From NCBI RefSeq assembly GCF_013386585.1, contig NZ_JACARO010000059.1:1-64000 (forward strand): DNA of 64,000 bases, written 5' to 3'. The notes below the pieces were generated by a model, which saw only the letters and a program-made list of their open reading frames with translations, was not told where the DNA came from and made no database searches. Positions 17,522 through 26,582 of the stretch are shown piece by piece (positions within the stretch are counted from its first letter, which is position 1; each line of letters begins with the position of its first letter). A program made the translations under genes and the position numbers. Source of the stretch: Pseudomonas sp. P7548 (lineage in GTDB: Bacteria > Pseudomonadota > Gammaproteobacteria > Pseudomonadales > Pseudomonadaceae).

Positions 17522-18375
17522 GCCAATGTCCTTTCTCTTCCGACTACCAACCCCCGGAAGAATGGCATAACGCCGAACTGAATTTTTCCGAGTCCATGAG
17601 CTACGGCGATTACCTGGACCTGGGCAAAGTCCTCAGCGCCCAGCACCCGCTGTCGCCGGACCACAACGAAATGCTCTTCATCATCCAGCACCAGACCTCT
17701 GAGCTGTGGATGAAACTCATGCTCCACGAACTCAAGGCCGCTCGCGAACATGTACGCCTGGGCGAGTTACCGCCGGCGTTCAAGATGCTGGCGCGGGTGT
17801 CGCGGATCTTCGACCAACTGGTGCACGCCTGGGCAGTGCTGGCGACCATGACGCCGTCGGAGTACAAGGCGATCCGCCCGTTCCTCGGGCAGTCGTCGGG
17901 GTTCCAATCGTTCCAGTACCGCGAGATCGAATTCATCCTCGGCAACAAGAGCGCGGCGCTGTTGCGGCCCCACGCCCACCGGCCGGAGCTGTTGAACGAG
18001 TTGAAAGTGGCGATTGCCACACCGTCGCTGTATGACGAGGCGATCAACCTGATGGCCAAGGCCGGCCTGCCGATTGACCCGACACGCGCCGAACGCGACC
18101 CGACGGCGCCGACGGTACATGATGAGTCCGTGGAGGCGGCGTGGCGCGAGGTGTACCGCGACCCGAGCCGCTATTGGGATTTGTACCAGTTGGCGGAGAA
18201 GTTTATCGATCTGGAGGATTCGTTCCGCCAGTGGCGTTTCCGCCATGTGACGACGGTGGAACGGATTATTGGTTTCCAGCCGGGAACCGGCGGCACCGAG
18301 GGCGTGGGGTATTTGCGCAAGATGCTCGACACCGTGTTGTTCCCAGAGCTGTGGCGAGTACGCTCCACGCTCTAA
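17518..18375 (+). CDS. kynA: Tryptophan 2,3-dioxygenase
   Basis: This 285-residue haem enzyme opens the indole ring of L-tryptophan to N-formylkynurenine, the entry step of the pathway in this region. The substrate-pocket segment FIIQHQTSELWMKL is near residue 57, and the haem-ligand histidine is in FRHVTTVERIIGF near residue 240, followed by the GTGGTEGVGYL loop. The length matches bacterial homologues. It is coupled to kynB by a four-base overlap and ends at a strong terminator. Confidence 0.97.
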   Translation: MSQCPFSSDYQPPEEWHNAELNFSESMSYGDYLDLGKVLSAQHPLSPDHNEMLFIIQHQTSELWMKLMLHELKAAREHVRLGELPPAFKMLARVSRIFDQLVHAWAVLATMTPSEYKAIRPFLGQSSGFQSFQYREIEFILGNKSAALLRPHAHRPELLNELKVAIATPSLYDEAINLMAKAGLPIDPTRAERDPTAPTVHDESVEAAWREVYRDPSRYWDLYQLAEKFIDLEDSFRQWRFRHVTTVERIIGFQPGTGGTEGVGYLRKMLDTVLFPELWRVRSTL

Positions 18376-18377
18376 AT

Positions 18378-18405
18378 AAAAGGCCCCGGATTACCGGGGC
18401 CTTTT
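18378..18405 (+). terminator. Intrinsic terminator after kynBA
   Basis: The palindrome AAAAGGCCCCGG-ATTA-CCGGGGCCTTTT ends in a T-run on both strands, so it may work in both directions. Confidence 0.92.
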
Positions 18406-18427
18406 CATTTGGAATGCATTCAAAACT

Positions 18428-18515
18428 GTGGGAGCGGGCTTGCTCGCGAAAGCGGTGGTTCAGCCAGCACATCTAGTGACTGACACACTGCATTCGCGAG
18501 CAAGCCCGCTCCCAC
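18428..18515. repeat. REP-type inverted repeat (GGGAGCGGGCTTGCTCGCGAA family)
   Basis: The arms GTGGGAGCGGGCTTGCTCGC and its complement lie between kynA and the converging permease gene. Confidence 0.88.
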
Positions 18516-18520
18516 AGGGG

Positions 18521-19921
18521 TTACTGCGCCACGGCTGCTTTCGTGTTTCTGACCCGCAACCGGTAGGCCACATAGATAATCCCCACCCACACCGGCATCG
18601 CATACACCGACTCGCTGATTCCCGGAATCGCCAGCATCACGCTGATGATCATCACCATGAACGCCAGGCACAGGTAGTTGCTGAACGGGAACCAGAAGGT
18701 CTTGAACGACGGCGTCACGCCTTGCTGGCCCATGGCTTTGCGGAACTTGATGTGGGTGATGCTGATCAGCGCCCAGTTGATCATCAGCGAGGCAACCACC
18801 AGCGCGAACAGTAACTCCAGCGCGCTCTTCGGTGCCACGTAGTTGACCACCACGCACAGCATCGTCACCAGTGCCGAAATCGCCAGGGCGCGAATCGGCA
18901 CGCCTTGCTTGTTCAGCTTCATCAACGATTTCGGAGCATCGCCTTGCTCGGCCAGGCCGAACAGCATGCGGCTGTTGCAGTACACGCCGCTGTTGTACAC
19001 CGACAGCGCCGCAGTCAGCACCACGAAGTTGAGGATGTGGGCAGCGGTGTCGTTGCCGATCAGCGAGAAGATCTGCACGAACGGGCTGCCGCTGTAGGCA
19101 TCGCCCGACGCGCCGAGGGTTTGCAGCAGTTGGTCCCATGGGTACAGCGACAGCAGCACGGTCAGGGCGCCGACGTAGAAAATCAGGATCCGGTAGACCA
19201 CCTGGTTGATCGCTTTCGGGATCACCTTGCGCGGCTCGCTGGCCTCGGCGGCGGTGATGCCCACCAGCTCCAGGCCGCCGAACGAGAACATGATGAACGC
19301 CATGGACATCAACAGCCCCATGCCGCCATTGGGGAAGAACCCGCCGTGGCTCCACAGGTTGCTGACGGTCGCTTGCGGGCCACCGGTGCCGCTGAACAGC
19401 AGGTAGCAGCCGAGCACGATCATGCCGACAATCGCCACCACCTTGATGATCGCGAACCAGAACTCCGCTTCACCGAAGAACTTCACGTTCAGGGTGTTGA
19501 TCAGGTTCACGGCCACAAAGAACACCAGTGCACTGACCCAGGTCGGGATCTCCGGCCACCAGAACTGGATGTACTTGCCCACCGCCGTCAGTTCGGCCAT
19601 GCCCACCAGTACGTAGAGCACCCAGTAGTTCCAGCCCGCCAGGAAGCCCGCGTAGCCGCCCCAGTATTTGTGGGCGAAGTGGCTGAAGGAACCGGCCACC
19701 GGCTCTTCGACGATCATCTCGCCGAGCTGGCGCATGATCAGGAACGCGATGAAGCCGGCAATCGCGTAGCCCAGGATCATCGACGGCCCCGCCGACTTGA
19801 GTACCCCGGCCGAGCCGAGGAACAACCCCGTACCAATCGCCCCTCCCAAGGCGATCAGCTGAATATGCCGGTTCTTCAGGCCACGCTTGAGGCCTACCGG
19901 GTTAACCATGTCATCCGCCAT
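18521..19921 (-). CDS. APC-family aromatic amino-acid permease (AroP-like)
   Basis: This 466-residue protein has about 12 membrane segments and the amino-acid-permease opening RHIQLIALGGAIGTGLFLGS near residue 20, as in AroP and PheP proton symporters. The start ATG 19921 is used because AAGGGA lies 6 bases upstream; an ATG two codons earlier overlaps that site. It follows antC by 69 bases on the same strand and faces kynBA, which suggests import of tryptophan or a related compound for this pathway. The substrate is inferred. A small hairpin (19972-19990) sits just after antC, so cotranscription with ant is possible but uncertain. Confidence 0.88.
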   Translation of the reverse strand: MADDMVNPVGLKRGLKNRHIQLIALGGAIGTGLFLGSAGVLKSAGPSMILGYAIAGFIAFLIMRQLGEMIVEEPVAGSFSHFAHKYWGGYAGFLAGWNYWVLYVLVGMAELTAVGKYIQFWWPEIPTWVSALVFFVAVNLINTLNVKFFGEAEFWFAIIKVVAIVGMIVLGCYLLFSGTGGPQATVSNLWSHGGFFPNGGMGLLMSMAFIMFSFGGLELVGITAAEASEPRKVIPKAINQVVYRILIFYVGALTVLLSLYPWDQLLQTLGASGDAYSGSPFVQIFSLIGNDTAAHILNFVVLTAALSVYNSGVYCNSRMLFGLAEQGDAPKSLMKLNKQGVPIRALAISALVTMLCVVVNYVAPKSALELLFALVVASLMINWALISITHIKFRKAMGQQGVTPSFKTFWFPFSNYLCLAFMVMIISVMLAIPGISESVYAMPVWVGIIYVAYRLRVRNTKAAVAQ

Positions 19922-19971
19922 TAACATTCCCTTCTACTTGTTTTTCTTAGGGTAAGTGCACGCGCAGCTGC

Positions 19972-19990
19972 CCCTCAGAAGTACTGAGGG
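19972..19990 (-). other. Hairpin immediately after antC
   Basis: CCCTCAG and CTGAGGG form a perfect 7-bp stem with a 5-base loop directly after the antC stop codon. It lacks a T-run, so it may attenuate or protect the transcript rather than terminate it. Confidence 0.4.
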
Positions 19991-20998
19991 TCAGATATTA
20001 CTCTGCGTAAACTTTTCGTAATACAGCTGAACGCCATCAAGTGCCTGATCCGCCAGCCATTGTTGGACGGATTCGACCATTGGAGGGGGGCCGCACAGGT
20101 ACATATCTGCCGAACTGTCCCGCCATTCGGCCAAGTCGAAATGCTCGGTGAGGTAGCCGCGCTTGCCGGGCCAGTCTTCGGCGGGCGCGCTGAGCACTTC
20201 GGTGTAGCGAAAGCCCGGAATTTTCGAAGCATAGGCCTGGATGCGCGGCGCTTCGCACAAGTCTTCGGCCCCGCGCACGCCGTAATACAGATGAACGGGG
20301 TGGTCGCAGCCGTTGGCAGCCAGTTCGTCGAGCATGCCCAGCAAGGCCGACAGCCCGGTGCCGCCGGCCACCAGCACCAGCGGCTTGGTCACGTGGCGCA
20401 GGTAAAACGCGCCCAGCGGGGCTTCCATCACCAGCTCATCGCCCACCTGGCAGCGTTCGCGCAGGTAGTTGCTCATCACCCCGTCGGGCAGCAGGCGCAC
20501 CAGGAACTGCAGCTGATTACCCGGCAGGTTGGCGAAGGAGTATGACCGCCAGCTGTTCGTGCCTGGCACCGACAGGCGCGCATATTGGCCCGGCAGAAAA
20601 TCCAGGGCCTGTTCCAACTGCACCTGCAGGATCGCCGTGCTGGCCGACACCTGCTCCACCGCGCTCACGCTGCCCCGTACCTGCACCGGCCCCGGCGCAT
20701 TGCACAGGCTTGAGTCGAAGTCGAAATAGAACGTCGCGTCAGACTTCACCCGCGTCTGGCAACTGAGCATCTTGCGCTGTTGCAGGTCGAGGCTGGACAG
20801 GGCTTCTTCGTCGACATAATCCTGGGTGTAATCGCCGCTCTCGCAGCGCCCCTGGCAGGTGCCGCACACGCCCTCGCGGCAATCCAGCGGGATCTTGATG
20901 CCATTGCGCAGCGCCGCATCCAGCAGGATTTCATTAGCGGCCACCGGGAAAAACAGCGTCTTGCCATCGGCAAAACTGAACGCCACTTTGTGATTCAT
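19991..20998 (-). CDS. antC: Anthranilate 1,2-dioxygenase reductase component
   Basis: This 335-residue electron-transfer protein passes electrons from NADH through FAD and an iron-sulfur cluster to the AntAB dioxygenase. The plant-type [2Fe-2S] ligands C40, C45 and C48 (CREGVCGTC), with a fourth cysteine in MLSCQTR, are at the N-terminus. The FAD-binding RSYSFANLPG and an NAD-binding GGTGLSALLGML segment follow. It is the third ant gene but is separated from antB by a 118-base gap that holds a REP element, so its expression may differ from antAB. A benzoate dioxygenase reductase would look similar; the kyn/cat context favours anthranilate. Confidence 0.92.
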   Translation of the reverse strand: MNHKVAFSFADGKTLFFPVAANEILLDAALRNGIKIPLDCREGVCGTCQGRCESGDYTQDYVDEEALSSLDLQQRKMLSCQTRVKSDATFYFDFDSSLCNAPGPVQVRGSVSAVEQVSASTAILQVQLEQALDFLPGQYARLSVPGTNSWRSYSFANLPGNQLQFLVRLLPDGVMSNYLRERCQVGDELVMEAPLGAFYLRHVTKPLVLVAGGTGLSALLGMLDELAANGCDHPVHLYYGVRGAEDLCEAPRIQAYASKIPGFRYTEVLSAPAEDWPGKRGYLTEHFDLAEWRDSSADMYLCGPPPMVESVQQWLADQALDGVQLYYEKFTQSNI

Positions 20999-21018
20999 CT
21001 TATTGGCTCACAGAACTT

Positions 21019-21106
21019 GTAGTGAGCGGGCTTGCCCCGCGCCGCGGTCAATCAGACACACAAGCCGTATCTGACACACCGCCGCGCGGGGCAAGCCCGC
21101 TCTCTA
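21019..21106. repeat. REP-type inverted repeat inside the ant operon
   Basis: The arms GTAGTGAGCGGGCTTGCCCCGCG and CGCGGGGCAAGCCCGCTCTCTAC lie between antB and antC, two genes of one enzyme. The sequence is a diverged member of the REP family. Confidence 0.85.
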
Positions 21107-21116
21107 CAGTCCGTTG

Positions 21117-21608
21117 TCAGAGGTGATAGAAATCGAGCACCGAGTTGATGGTGTCGTTGAGCAGCAGCGCATGCTTGCGGGTGATCAACCAACTGTCGCC
21201 GTGGGGCTTGAGGCGGTACGTGGCATGCCCGTAGAACTGCTCCGAGGTGGCCAGGCGATAGAACAGCGTGTGCCAGTTCAATTTCACCTCCAGCGTTCCA
21301 TCCCCCTGCTCGGCAATGCGCACGTTGTTGATCAGGTGCAAGGTGCGCGGCATCGGCGTGGCCGACGCGGCTTTGCCGGTGCGCAGTCGGAACACACGGT
21401 CTTCCAGGCCGGAGCGGTTGGCGTAATAGATCAACGACATCTCACGCTTGGGGTCGCGGGTGTAGACGTGCTCCGAGTCCCACTGCGGCAGGTGGAATTC
21501 ACTCTGCGGGTCGAACAGCTGCACATAGGCGTCCCAATCCTGGGCATCGCACAGCTCGGCCTTGCGGTAGAAGAACTGCTCGATTCGGTACTGCAATGGG
21601 GCATTCAT
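21117..21608 (-). CDS. antB: Anthranilate 1,2-dioxygenase small subunit
   Basis: This 163-residue protein is the beta (structural) subunit of the ring-hydroxylating oxygenase. The family pattern is seen in EQFFYRKAELCDAQDWDAY near the N-terminus and in LINNVRIAEQGDGTLEVK. It starts at ATG 21608, one base into the antA stop (TGATG), after a strong ribosome-binding sequence GGGAGGTGGAG, so the two subunits should be made in equal amounts. The small subunit has no catalytic metal. Confidence 0.92.
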   Translation of the reverse strand: MNAPLQYRIEQFFYRKAELCDAQDWDAYVQLFDPQSEFHLPQWDSEHVYTRDPKREMSLIYYANRSGLEDRVFRLRTGKAASATPMPRTLHLINNVRIAEQGDGTLEVKLNWHTLFYRLATSEQFYGHATYRLKPHGDSWLITRKHALLLNDTINSVLDFYHL

Positions 21609-22999
21609 CACTCCACCTCCCGCAGGGTCAGCGCTTGCTTGTCCAGGCCATCGAGCAGGAATTGCTGCCAGTTGCGGTGCTGGTTCACATACAGGCCTTC
21701 ATGGGTGAATTCGGTGCCGGTCATGGCCGGTTGAATGCCGATGGCTTCGCTGTTGGGTGTCGGCCCGGTTTCCCAGCGATGACTGCCACGCGAGATATCG
21801 CTCCAGCGCTCCAGGCGCCCCTGGAAACCGCGCTGGGCTTCGCGGAACTCCACCAGGTCATCCGGCGTGCCCATGCCCGAGACGTTGAAGAAGTCCTCGA
21901 ACTGGCGGATACGGTTTTCACGGTCGGCGTCGGATTCGTTCTTCACCCCCAGGCACTGGCTGATGATCTCGGTCTTGTTCCATGCCACCGGGCGGATGAT
22001 GCGCAGTTGCGAACTGATCTGATCAAGGAAGAACAGGCTCGGATAGATGTTCAGGTTGCGCAGGCGGTGCATCATCCACTCGGCCTTCTGCTGGCCGTGT
22101 TCTTCCACCAGGCGCGGCATGATGGTGGCGTAGCCGGAGCGCACGCTCGGGTTGGGCATGTCGCTGAACAACAGGCTGTGGCCGTTGTTGAAGGCGAACC
22201 AGCCGTCGTCAGTGTTTGCGTCACCGGCGCCGAGCTTGCTGTAGTCTAGGGTGCTGCCCGAGCCGGTGCCGTTTTCGGTGTTCACCTGCTGGCGATGCTG
22301 CACCGTGGCCACGTAGTTGTAGTGCACGGTGCTGACGTGATAACCGTCCAGGCCGTTCTCGTTTTGCAGCTTCCAGTTACCGTCATAGGTGTAGGCGGAC
22401 TTGCCCGGCAGTACTTCCAGTTCGCCGGTGGCGGACTGCGCGACCATCATGTCGAAGAACACTTTGGCATCACCGAGGAAGTCTTCCAGGCTGTCGCTGC
22501 CATTCACGTCCAGGCTGATGAAGACAAAGCCCTTGTAGCTGTCGATGCGTGCCTTTTTCAGGCCGCGTGTGGCTTTGTCGAAGCCCTCTGGGTATTCCCC
22601 CGGTGCCTTGACCTTCACCAACCGGCCGTCGCTCTTGTAGCACCAGGCGTGGAACGGGCAGGTGAAGGTCGATTGGTTGCCCTTGCCGACCCGCGTCAGG
22701 GTGGTGCCGCGATGCTGGCAGGCGTTGATCAGCGCATTGAGCCGGCCTTCGCCATCGCGGGTGATGATCATCGGCTGGCGCCCGGCGCGCATTGTCACGA
22801 AGTCGTGGGGGTTGGCCAGTTCGCTTTCATGGCAGGCGTAGATCCAGTTCTTTTCGAAGATCAGTTCCATCTCCAGGTCGAACAATTCCGGCTCGGTGAA
22901 CATGTCCCGGGCGATGCGGAACACTTCATCCACCGGGCGAAAATCCAGGCAGCCTTCGATAAACGTTTTCCACTGCTCGACGCTTCTTGCACCACTCAT
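21608..22999 (-). CDS. antA: Anthranilate 1,2-dioxygenase large subunit
   Basis: This 463-residue Rieske non-haem iron oxygenase converts anthranilate to catechol with release of CO2 and ammonia. The Rieske cluster ligands are in CQHRG and CPFHAWC (about residues 90-115). The mononuclear iron site is in NGLDGYHVSTVHYNYV, with the D-x2-H-x4-H pattern. I use ATG 22999, preceded by AAGGTG; a GTG three codons upstream is also open. antR lies divergently upstream. BenA or XylX proteins are similar, and the assignment to anthranilate rests on similarity plus the neighbouring kyn and cat genes. Confidence 0.94.
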   Translation of the reverse strand: MSGARSVEQWKTFIEGCLDFRPVDEVFRIARDMFTEPELFDLEMELIFEKNWIYACHESELANPHDFVTMRAGRQPMIITRDGEGRLNALINACQHRGTTLTRVGKGNQSTFTCPFHAWCYKSDGRLVKVKAPGEYPEGFDKATRGLKKARIDSYKGFVFISLDVNGSDSLEDFLGDAKVFFDMMVAQSATGELEVLPGKSAYTYDGNWKLQNENGLDGYHVSTVHYNYVATVQHRQQVNTENGTGSGSTLDYSKLGAGDANTDDGWFAFNNGHSLLFSDMPNPSVRSGYATIMPRLVEEHGQQKAEWMMHRLRNLNIYPSLFFLDQISSQLRIIRPVAWNKTEIISQCLGVKNESDADRENRIRQFEDFFNVSGMGTPDDLVEFREAQRGFQGRLERWSDISRGSHRWETGPTPNSEAIGIQPAMTGTEFTHEGLYVNQHRNWQQFLLDGLDKQALTLREVE

Positions 23000-23326
23000 G
23001 GGAGGCACCTTTTTTGATCAGGGCTAATCGGTGGCTCATTAGAGGGGGCGGGGCAGCGCGCGGGCTATCCGCTAAATGGGCGAACCTGCGCCGGAAAGTT
23101 GGGCCGCAAAATTGGGCAGCAAATACCCAACCCGGTGCAGAGCGGTGACGGGATGCGCTACTGTCTTGCAGGGCAAGGGGCGCGCGAACCGGCGACTTAT
23201 CCACATAGTCGACTGTTCCTATCCACTCAGTGGCCATGGGGCGCGTGTGGCGCATAACTTGCTGTCGAACAATAACGACGCGCCGCCAGAGCGCGCAAAA
23301 AGCCTAACCGCCGTGGGTGCACCTTG
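23000..23326. other. antA-antR divergent promoter region
   Basis: This 327-base gap holds no gene that I can support. On the minus strand a possible -10 box TCTAAT (23038-23043) precedes antA without a good -35, as expected for an activator-dependent promoter. Farther out are two tandem 13-bp repeats (separate feature). Confidence 0.5.
23099..23124. promoter_or_regulatory. Tandem 13-bp direct repeats, candidate AntR site
   Basis: TTGGGCCGCAAAA and TTGGGCAGCAAAT abut directly and match at 11 of 13 positions. AraC/XylS-type activators commonly bind two direct half-sites. The pair lies 100-125 bases before antA, somewhat far from the proposed -10, so the assignment is tentative. Confidence 0.4.
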
Positions 23327-24319
23327 ATGAGTAGCCATACACGCGAAATCCATATTCAACGCTTTGACCTGGAAGGCGCCTGCAGCTGGATGTCCGGCAT
23401 CTGTGGGCCGCACAGGCTGGCGACGTCCACGCCTGAGCGCCTGCGTTTTCACCACAGTGCCAACGTATTCAAGTCCCGCGCCACCACCCTGGGCGTGATC
23501 GAGTACGGCACCGACGTGACCATCGACATCGAAGACGCCGAACACTTCAGCAGCTACAGCCTGAGCCTGCCGCTGGTGGGTGAGCAGGAACTGAGCAAGA
23601 ACGGTGAGTGCCTGAGTTCCAACCGCGACCAAGGCGTGATCCTCTCGCCCAACGAGCACCAGGTGCTGGCGATCTCTGGCGACTGTCGCAAGTTGCAGGT
23701 GGTGATCACCCGCGCGGCGATGAGCGAAACGCTGGAAGGTTTGTTGCAACGGCCGATCGAATCACCGCTGCGGTTCGAGTCGGTGATGGATGCGGTGGAC
23801 GGCGCATCGGCGTCGTGGTGGCGCATGGCGCGTTACTTCATTGCAGAGCTGGAGCGCAGCAGCGAGTTATATGAACAGGCGGCGTTTACCCGAGACCTGG
23901 AAAGCTCATTGATCAAGGGGCTGATCCTGGCGCAGCCGAACAACTACTCCGAAGAACTGCGCGACGTACTCGGTGTGAAACTGCCGCACTACCTGATTCG
24001 GGCGCGCCAGTACCTGCACGACAACGCTCGTGAGGCGGTGTGTCTGGAAGACCTGGAAGCTGTTTCCGGGGTGACGCGCTTCAAGCTGTTCGATGCGTTT
24101 CGCAAGTACTTCGCGCTGTCGCCCATGGCGTACCTCAAGAAGCATCGGTTGGGCGCAGTGCGTCAGGAGATCCTTGAACAAGGCTCCACGCGCACCATCT
24201 CCGAAATTGCCCTGGGGTGGGGGTTTACGCACCTGGGGCGGTTCTCTGCGGAGTACCGCAAGTTGTTCGATGAATCCCCCAGCCAAACCCTGCAGCGCAA
24301 ACGCCTGCGCAGTAGCTGA
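23327..24319 (+). CDS. antR: AraC-family activator of antABC
   Basis: This 330-residue regulator has an N-terminal AraC-binding-like effector domain and a C-terminal pair of helix-turn-helix motifs (LEDLEAVSGVTRFKLFDAFR and ISEIALGWGFTHLGRFSAEY, then LFDESPSQTLQ). Divergent placement next to antABC matches AntR of P. aeruginosa, which activates the genes in response to anthranilate. I take ATG 23327; an in-frame TTG lies one codon upstream. The ribosome-binding site is weak. Confidence 0.9.
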   Translation: MSSHTREIHIQRFDLEGACSWMSGICGPHRLATSTPERLRFHHSANVFKSRATTLGVIEYGTDVTIDIEDAEHFSSYSLSLPLVGEQELSKNGECLSSNRDQGVILSPNEHQVLAISGDCRKLQVVITRAAMSETLEGLLQRPIESPLRFESVMDAVDGASASWWRMARYFIAELERSSELYEQAAFTRDLESSLIKGLILAQPNNYSEELRDVLGVKLPHYLIRARQYLHDNAREAVCLEDLEAVSGVTRFKLFDAFRKYFALSPMAYLKKHRLGAVRQEILEQGSTRTISEIALGWGFTHLGRFSAEYRKLFDESPSQTLQRKRLRSS

Positions 24320-24338
24320 CCTCAATGAGGATCCAAAT

Positions 24339-24426
24339 GTGGGAGCGGGCTTGCTCGCGAAAGCAGTGTGTCAGCCAATACATCCGGCGACTGGCAGACC
24401 GCATTCGCGAGCAAGCCCGCTCCCAC
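24339..24426. repeat. REP-type inverted repeat between antR and catR
   Basis: The arms GTGGGAGCGGGCTTGCTCGCGA and its complement lie between converging genes. Confidence 0.88.
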
Positions 24427-24452
24427 AGTGGAGATGTGGTGTTTGGGAGGAA

Positions 24453-25328
24453 TCAGATCAATTCTTCCACCAGTTGCAGGCAATGATTGAGCCCCGGCGA
24501 CTGGTCATTCACCCGTCGGCTGAGAATGATCGGCGAGGTCGCCGTGGCCTCCACAATCGGCGTGTAGCCGATGTCTGCACGGTGCAGCACCTGCACCGAC
24601 GCCGGCACCAGCGTCACGCCCATCCCCGCGCCCACCAGCCCGATGGCGGTCTGCAATTCGTTGGTCCACTGCGCCACCTTGAGGCTCAAACCGTGGGCGT
24701 CGAACAGCGCGATCACATGGTCGGCGTAGCTGGGCCGTGGGTTGCCGGGGTAGAGCACAATCGGTTCGGCGGCCAATTGGGCGAGGGTGGCCGGCGCCTC
24801 CAGCAACGGGTGGCCGGCGGGCAGCACGGCCACCAGTCGATCTTCCACCAGCACGCGCTGGACGATGGCCGGGTCGTCGATGCGAATGCGCCCGAACCCC
24901 ACATCAATCCTTCCAGCCTTGAGCGCTTCGACCTGCTGCAAGGTGGTCATTTCCGACAGCCCCAACTCCAGCTCCAACGCCTCATGGGTGCGCAGGCGAC
25001 GGATCAGTTCCGGCAGCACGCCGTACAGGGTCGACGGGGCAAAGCCGATGCCCAGCCAGGTCTTCTCGCCCTGGCCAATGCGCCGTGTGTTGTCGCAGAC
25101 CTTGCTCAATTGTTCGAGCAGCACATTGGCATGTTCGTAGAAAAACCGTCCGGCTTCGGTCAGCCGCAGCGGTCGGCCGCGTTCCAGCAGGATCACCCCC
25201 AATTCGTCCTCCAATTGCTGGATCTGCCGGCTCAACGGCGGCTGGGCAATGTGCAGGCGTTCGGCGGCGCGGGTGAAGTTGAGGGTTTCACCCAGCACCT
25301 GGAAATAGCGCAGATGACGCAGCTCCAT
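24453..25328 (-). CDS. catR: LysR-family activator CatR
   Basis: This 291-residue LysR-type protein starts MELRHLRYFQVLGETLNFTR with the helix-turn-helix AAERLHIAQPPLSRQIQQLE. It matches CatR, which activates catBCA when cis,cis-muconate accumulates. The ATG at 25328 follows AAAGGAG at 6 bases; the frame stays open far upstream, but that part only shadows catB. It is divergent from catB, with a matching T-N11-A operator between them. Confidence 0.93.
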   Translation of the reverse strand: MELRHLRYFQVLGETLNFTRAAERLHIAQPPLSRQIQQLEDELGVILLERGRPLRLTEAGRFFYEHANVLLEQLSKVCDNTRRIGQGEKTWLGIGFAPSTLYGVLPELIRRLRTHEALELELGLSEMTTLQQVEALKAGRIDVGFGRIRIDDPAIVQRVLVEDRLVAVLPAGHPLLEAPATLAQLAAEPIVLYPGNPRPSYADHVIALFDAHGLSLKVAQWTNELQTAIGLVGAGMGVTLVPASVQVLHRADIGYTPIVEATATSPIILSRRVNDQSPGLNHCLQLVEELI

Positions 25329-25341
25329 GATGGCTCCTTTC

Positions 25342-25356
25342 ATACCTTGAGGGTAT
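25342..25356. promoter_or_regulatory. CatR recognition site (T-N11-A)
   Basis: The sequence ATACC-TTGAG-GGTAT is an inverted repeat with the T-N11-A spacing bound by LysR-type regulators. It lies 13 bases before the catR start and about 86 bases before catB, as expected for a site through which CatR represses itself and activates catBCA. Confidence 0.7.
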
Positions 25357-25442
25357 TGCTCGAGACCCATTCTATATTGGAAGCCTGTAAAGATACGGCA
25401 CAGAATCGGCTCAAACCTAAAAAGAACCCAACGGGTATAGCC

Positions 25443-26570
25443 ATGCCGATTTGCGCCATCGAGTCGATCGAGACGATCATCGTCGACCTTCCCACTATTC
25501 GCCCGCACAAGCTGGCGATGCACACGATGCAAAACCAGACGCTGGTGATCATCCGTCTGCGTTGCGCCGACGGCATTGAAGGCATCGGCGAAGCCACCAC
25601 CATCGGCGGCCTGAGCTACGGCGACGAAAGCCCTGACAGCATCAAGATCAACATCGACCGCCACTTCGCCCCGCTGCTGATCGGTCAGGACGCCAGCAAT
25701 ATCAACGCGGCCATGTTGCGTCTGGAGCGCAGCATCCGTGGCAACACCTTTGCCAAGTCCGGGATCGAAAGCGCCTTGCTCGATGCCTTGGGCAAACGGC
25801 TGAACTTGCCGGTCAGCGAACTGCTCGGCGGTCGCGTGCGTGATGCCTTGCCGGTGGCCTGGACTCTGGCCAGCGGCCACACGGACAAGGACATTGCCGA
25901 AGCCGAAAAGATGCTCGACCTGCGCCGTCACCGCATTTTCAAATTGAAGATTGGCGCCGGTGAAGTCGCCCACGACCTGGCTCACGTCATTGCCATCAAA
26001 AAAGCCCTGGGTGATCGCGCCAGCGTGCGGGTCGACGTCAACCAGGCCTGGGATGAAGCCGTTGCGTTGCGCGCGTGCAAGGTGCTCGGCGACAACGGCA
26101 TTGACCTGATCGAACAACCGATCTCGCGCAATAACCGCAGCGGCATGGCCCGGCTCAACCTGTCGAGCCCGGCGCCGATCATGGCCGATGAGTCCATTGA
26201 GTGTGTCGAGGATGCCTTCAACCTGGCCCGCGAAGGTGCGGCCTCGGTGTTCGCCCTCAAGATTGCCAAGAACGGCGGGCCCCGCGCCGTGTTGCGCACC
26301 GCGGCGATTGCTGAAGCGGCGGGCATTGGCCTGTACGGCGGCACCATGCTCGAAGGCGGTATCGGCACGCTGGCCTCGGCCCACGCCTTCCTCACGCTGA
26401 ACAAACTGGCGTGGGACACCGAGCTGTTCGGCCCGCTGCTGCTCACCGAAGACATCCTCGTCGAACCACCGGTTTACCGCGATTTCCAGCTGCATGTTTC
26501 CACCGCCCCGGGCCTGGGCCTGGCCATCGATGAAGAGCGCCTGGCGTTCTTCCGTCGTGACAAACACTAA
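25443..26570 (+). CDS. catB: Muconate cycloisomerase
   Basis: This 375-residue enolase-superfamily enzyme converts cis,cis-muconate to muconolactone. The catalytic K-x-K is in FKLKIGAGE (near residue 165). The metal ligands Asp, Glu and Asp are in VDVNQAWDE, LIEQPIS and MADESIE. The ATG 25443 gives the normal length; the open frame extends more than 1.3 kb upstream across catR and must be ignored there. It starts the catBCA operon. Confidence 0.95.
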   Translation: MPICAIESIETIIVDLPTIRPHKLAMHTMQNQTLVIIRLRCADGIEGIGEATTIGGLSYGDESPDSIKINIDRHFAPLLIGQDASNINAAMLRLERSIRGNTFAKSGIESALLDALGKRLNLPVSELLGGRVRDALPVAWTLASGHTDKDIAEAEKMLDLRRHRIFKLKIGAGEVAHDLAHVIAIKKALGDRASVRVDVNQAWDEAVALRACKVLGDNGIDLIEQPISRNNRSGMARLNLSSPAPIMADESIECVEDAFNLAREGAASVFALKIAKNGGPRAVLRTAAIAEAAGIGLYGGTMLEGGIGTLASAHAFLTLNKLAWDTELFGPLLLTEDILVEPPVYRDFQLHVSTAPGLGLAIDEERLAFFRRDKH

Positions 26571-26582
26571 GAGGCGCCTGCC

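Noticed and set aside
24093..25442. N-terminal extension of the catB open frame
   Set aside because: It crosses the whole catR gene and the divergent promoter; the standard CatB length starts at 25443.
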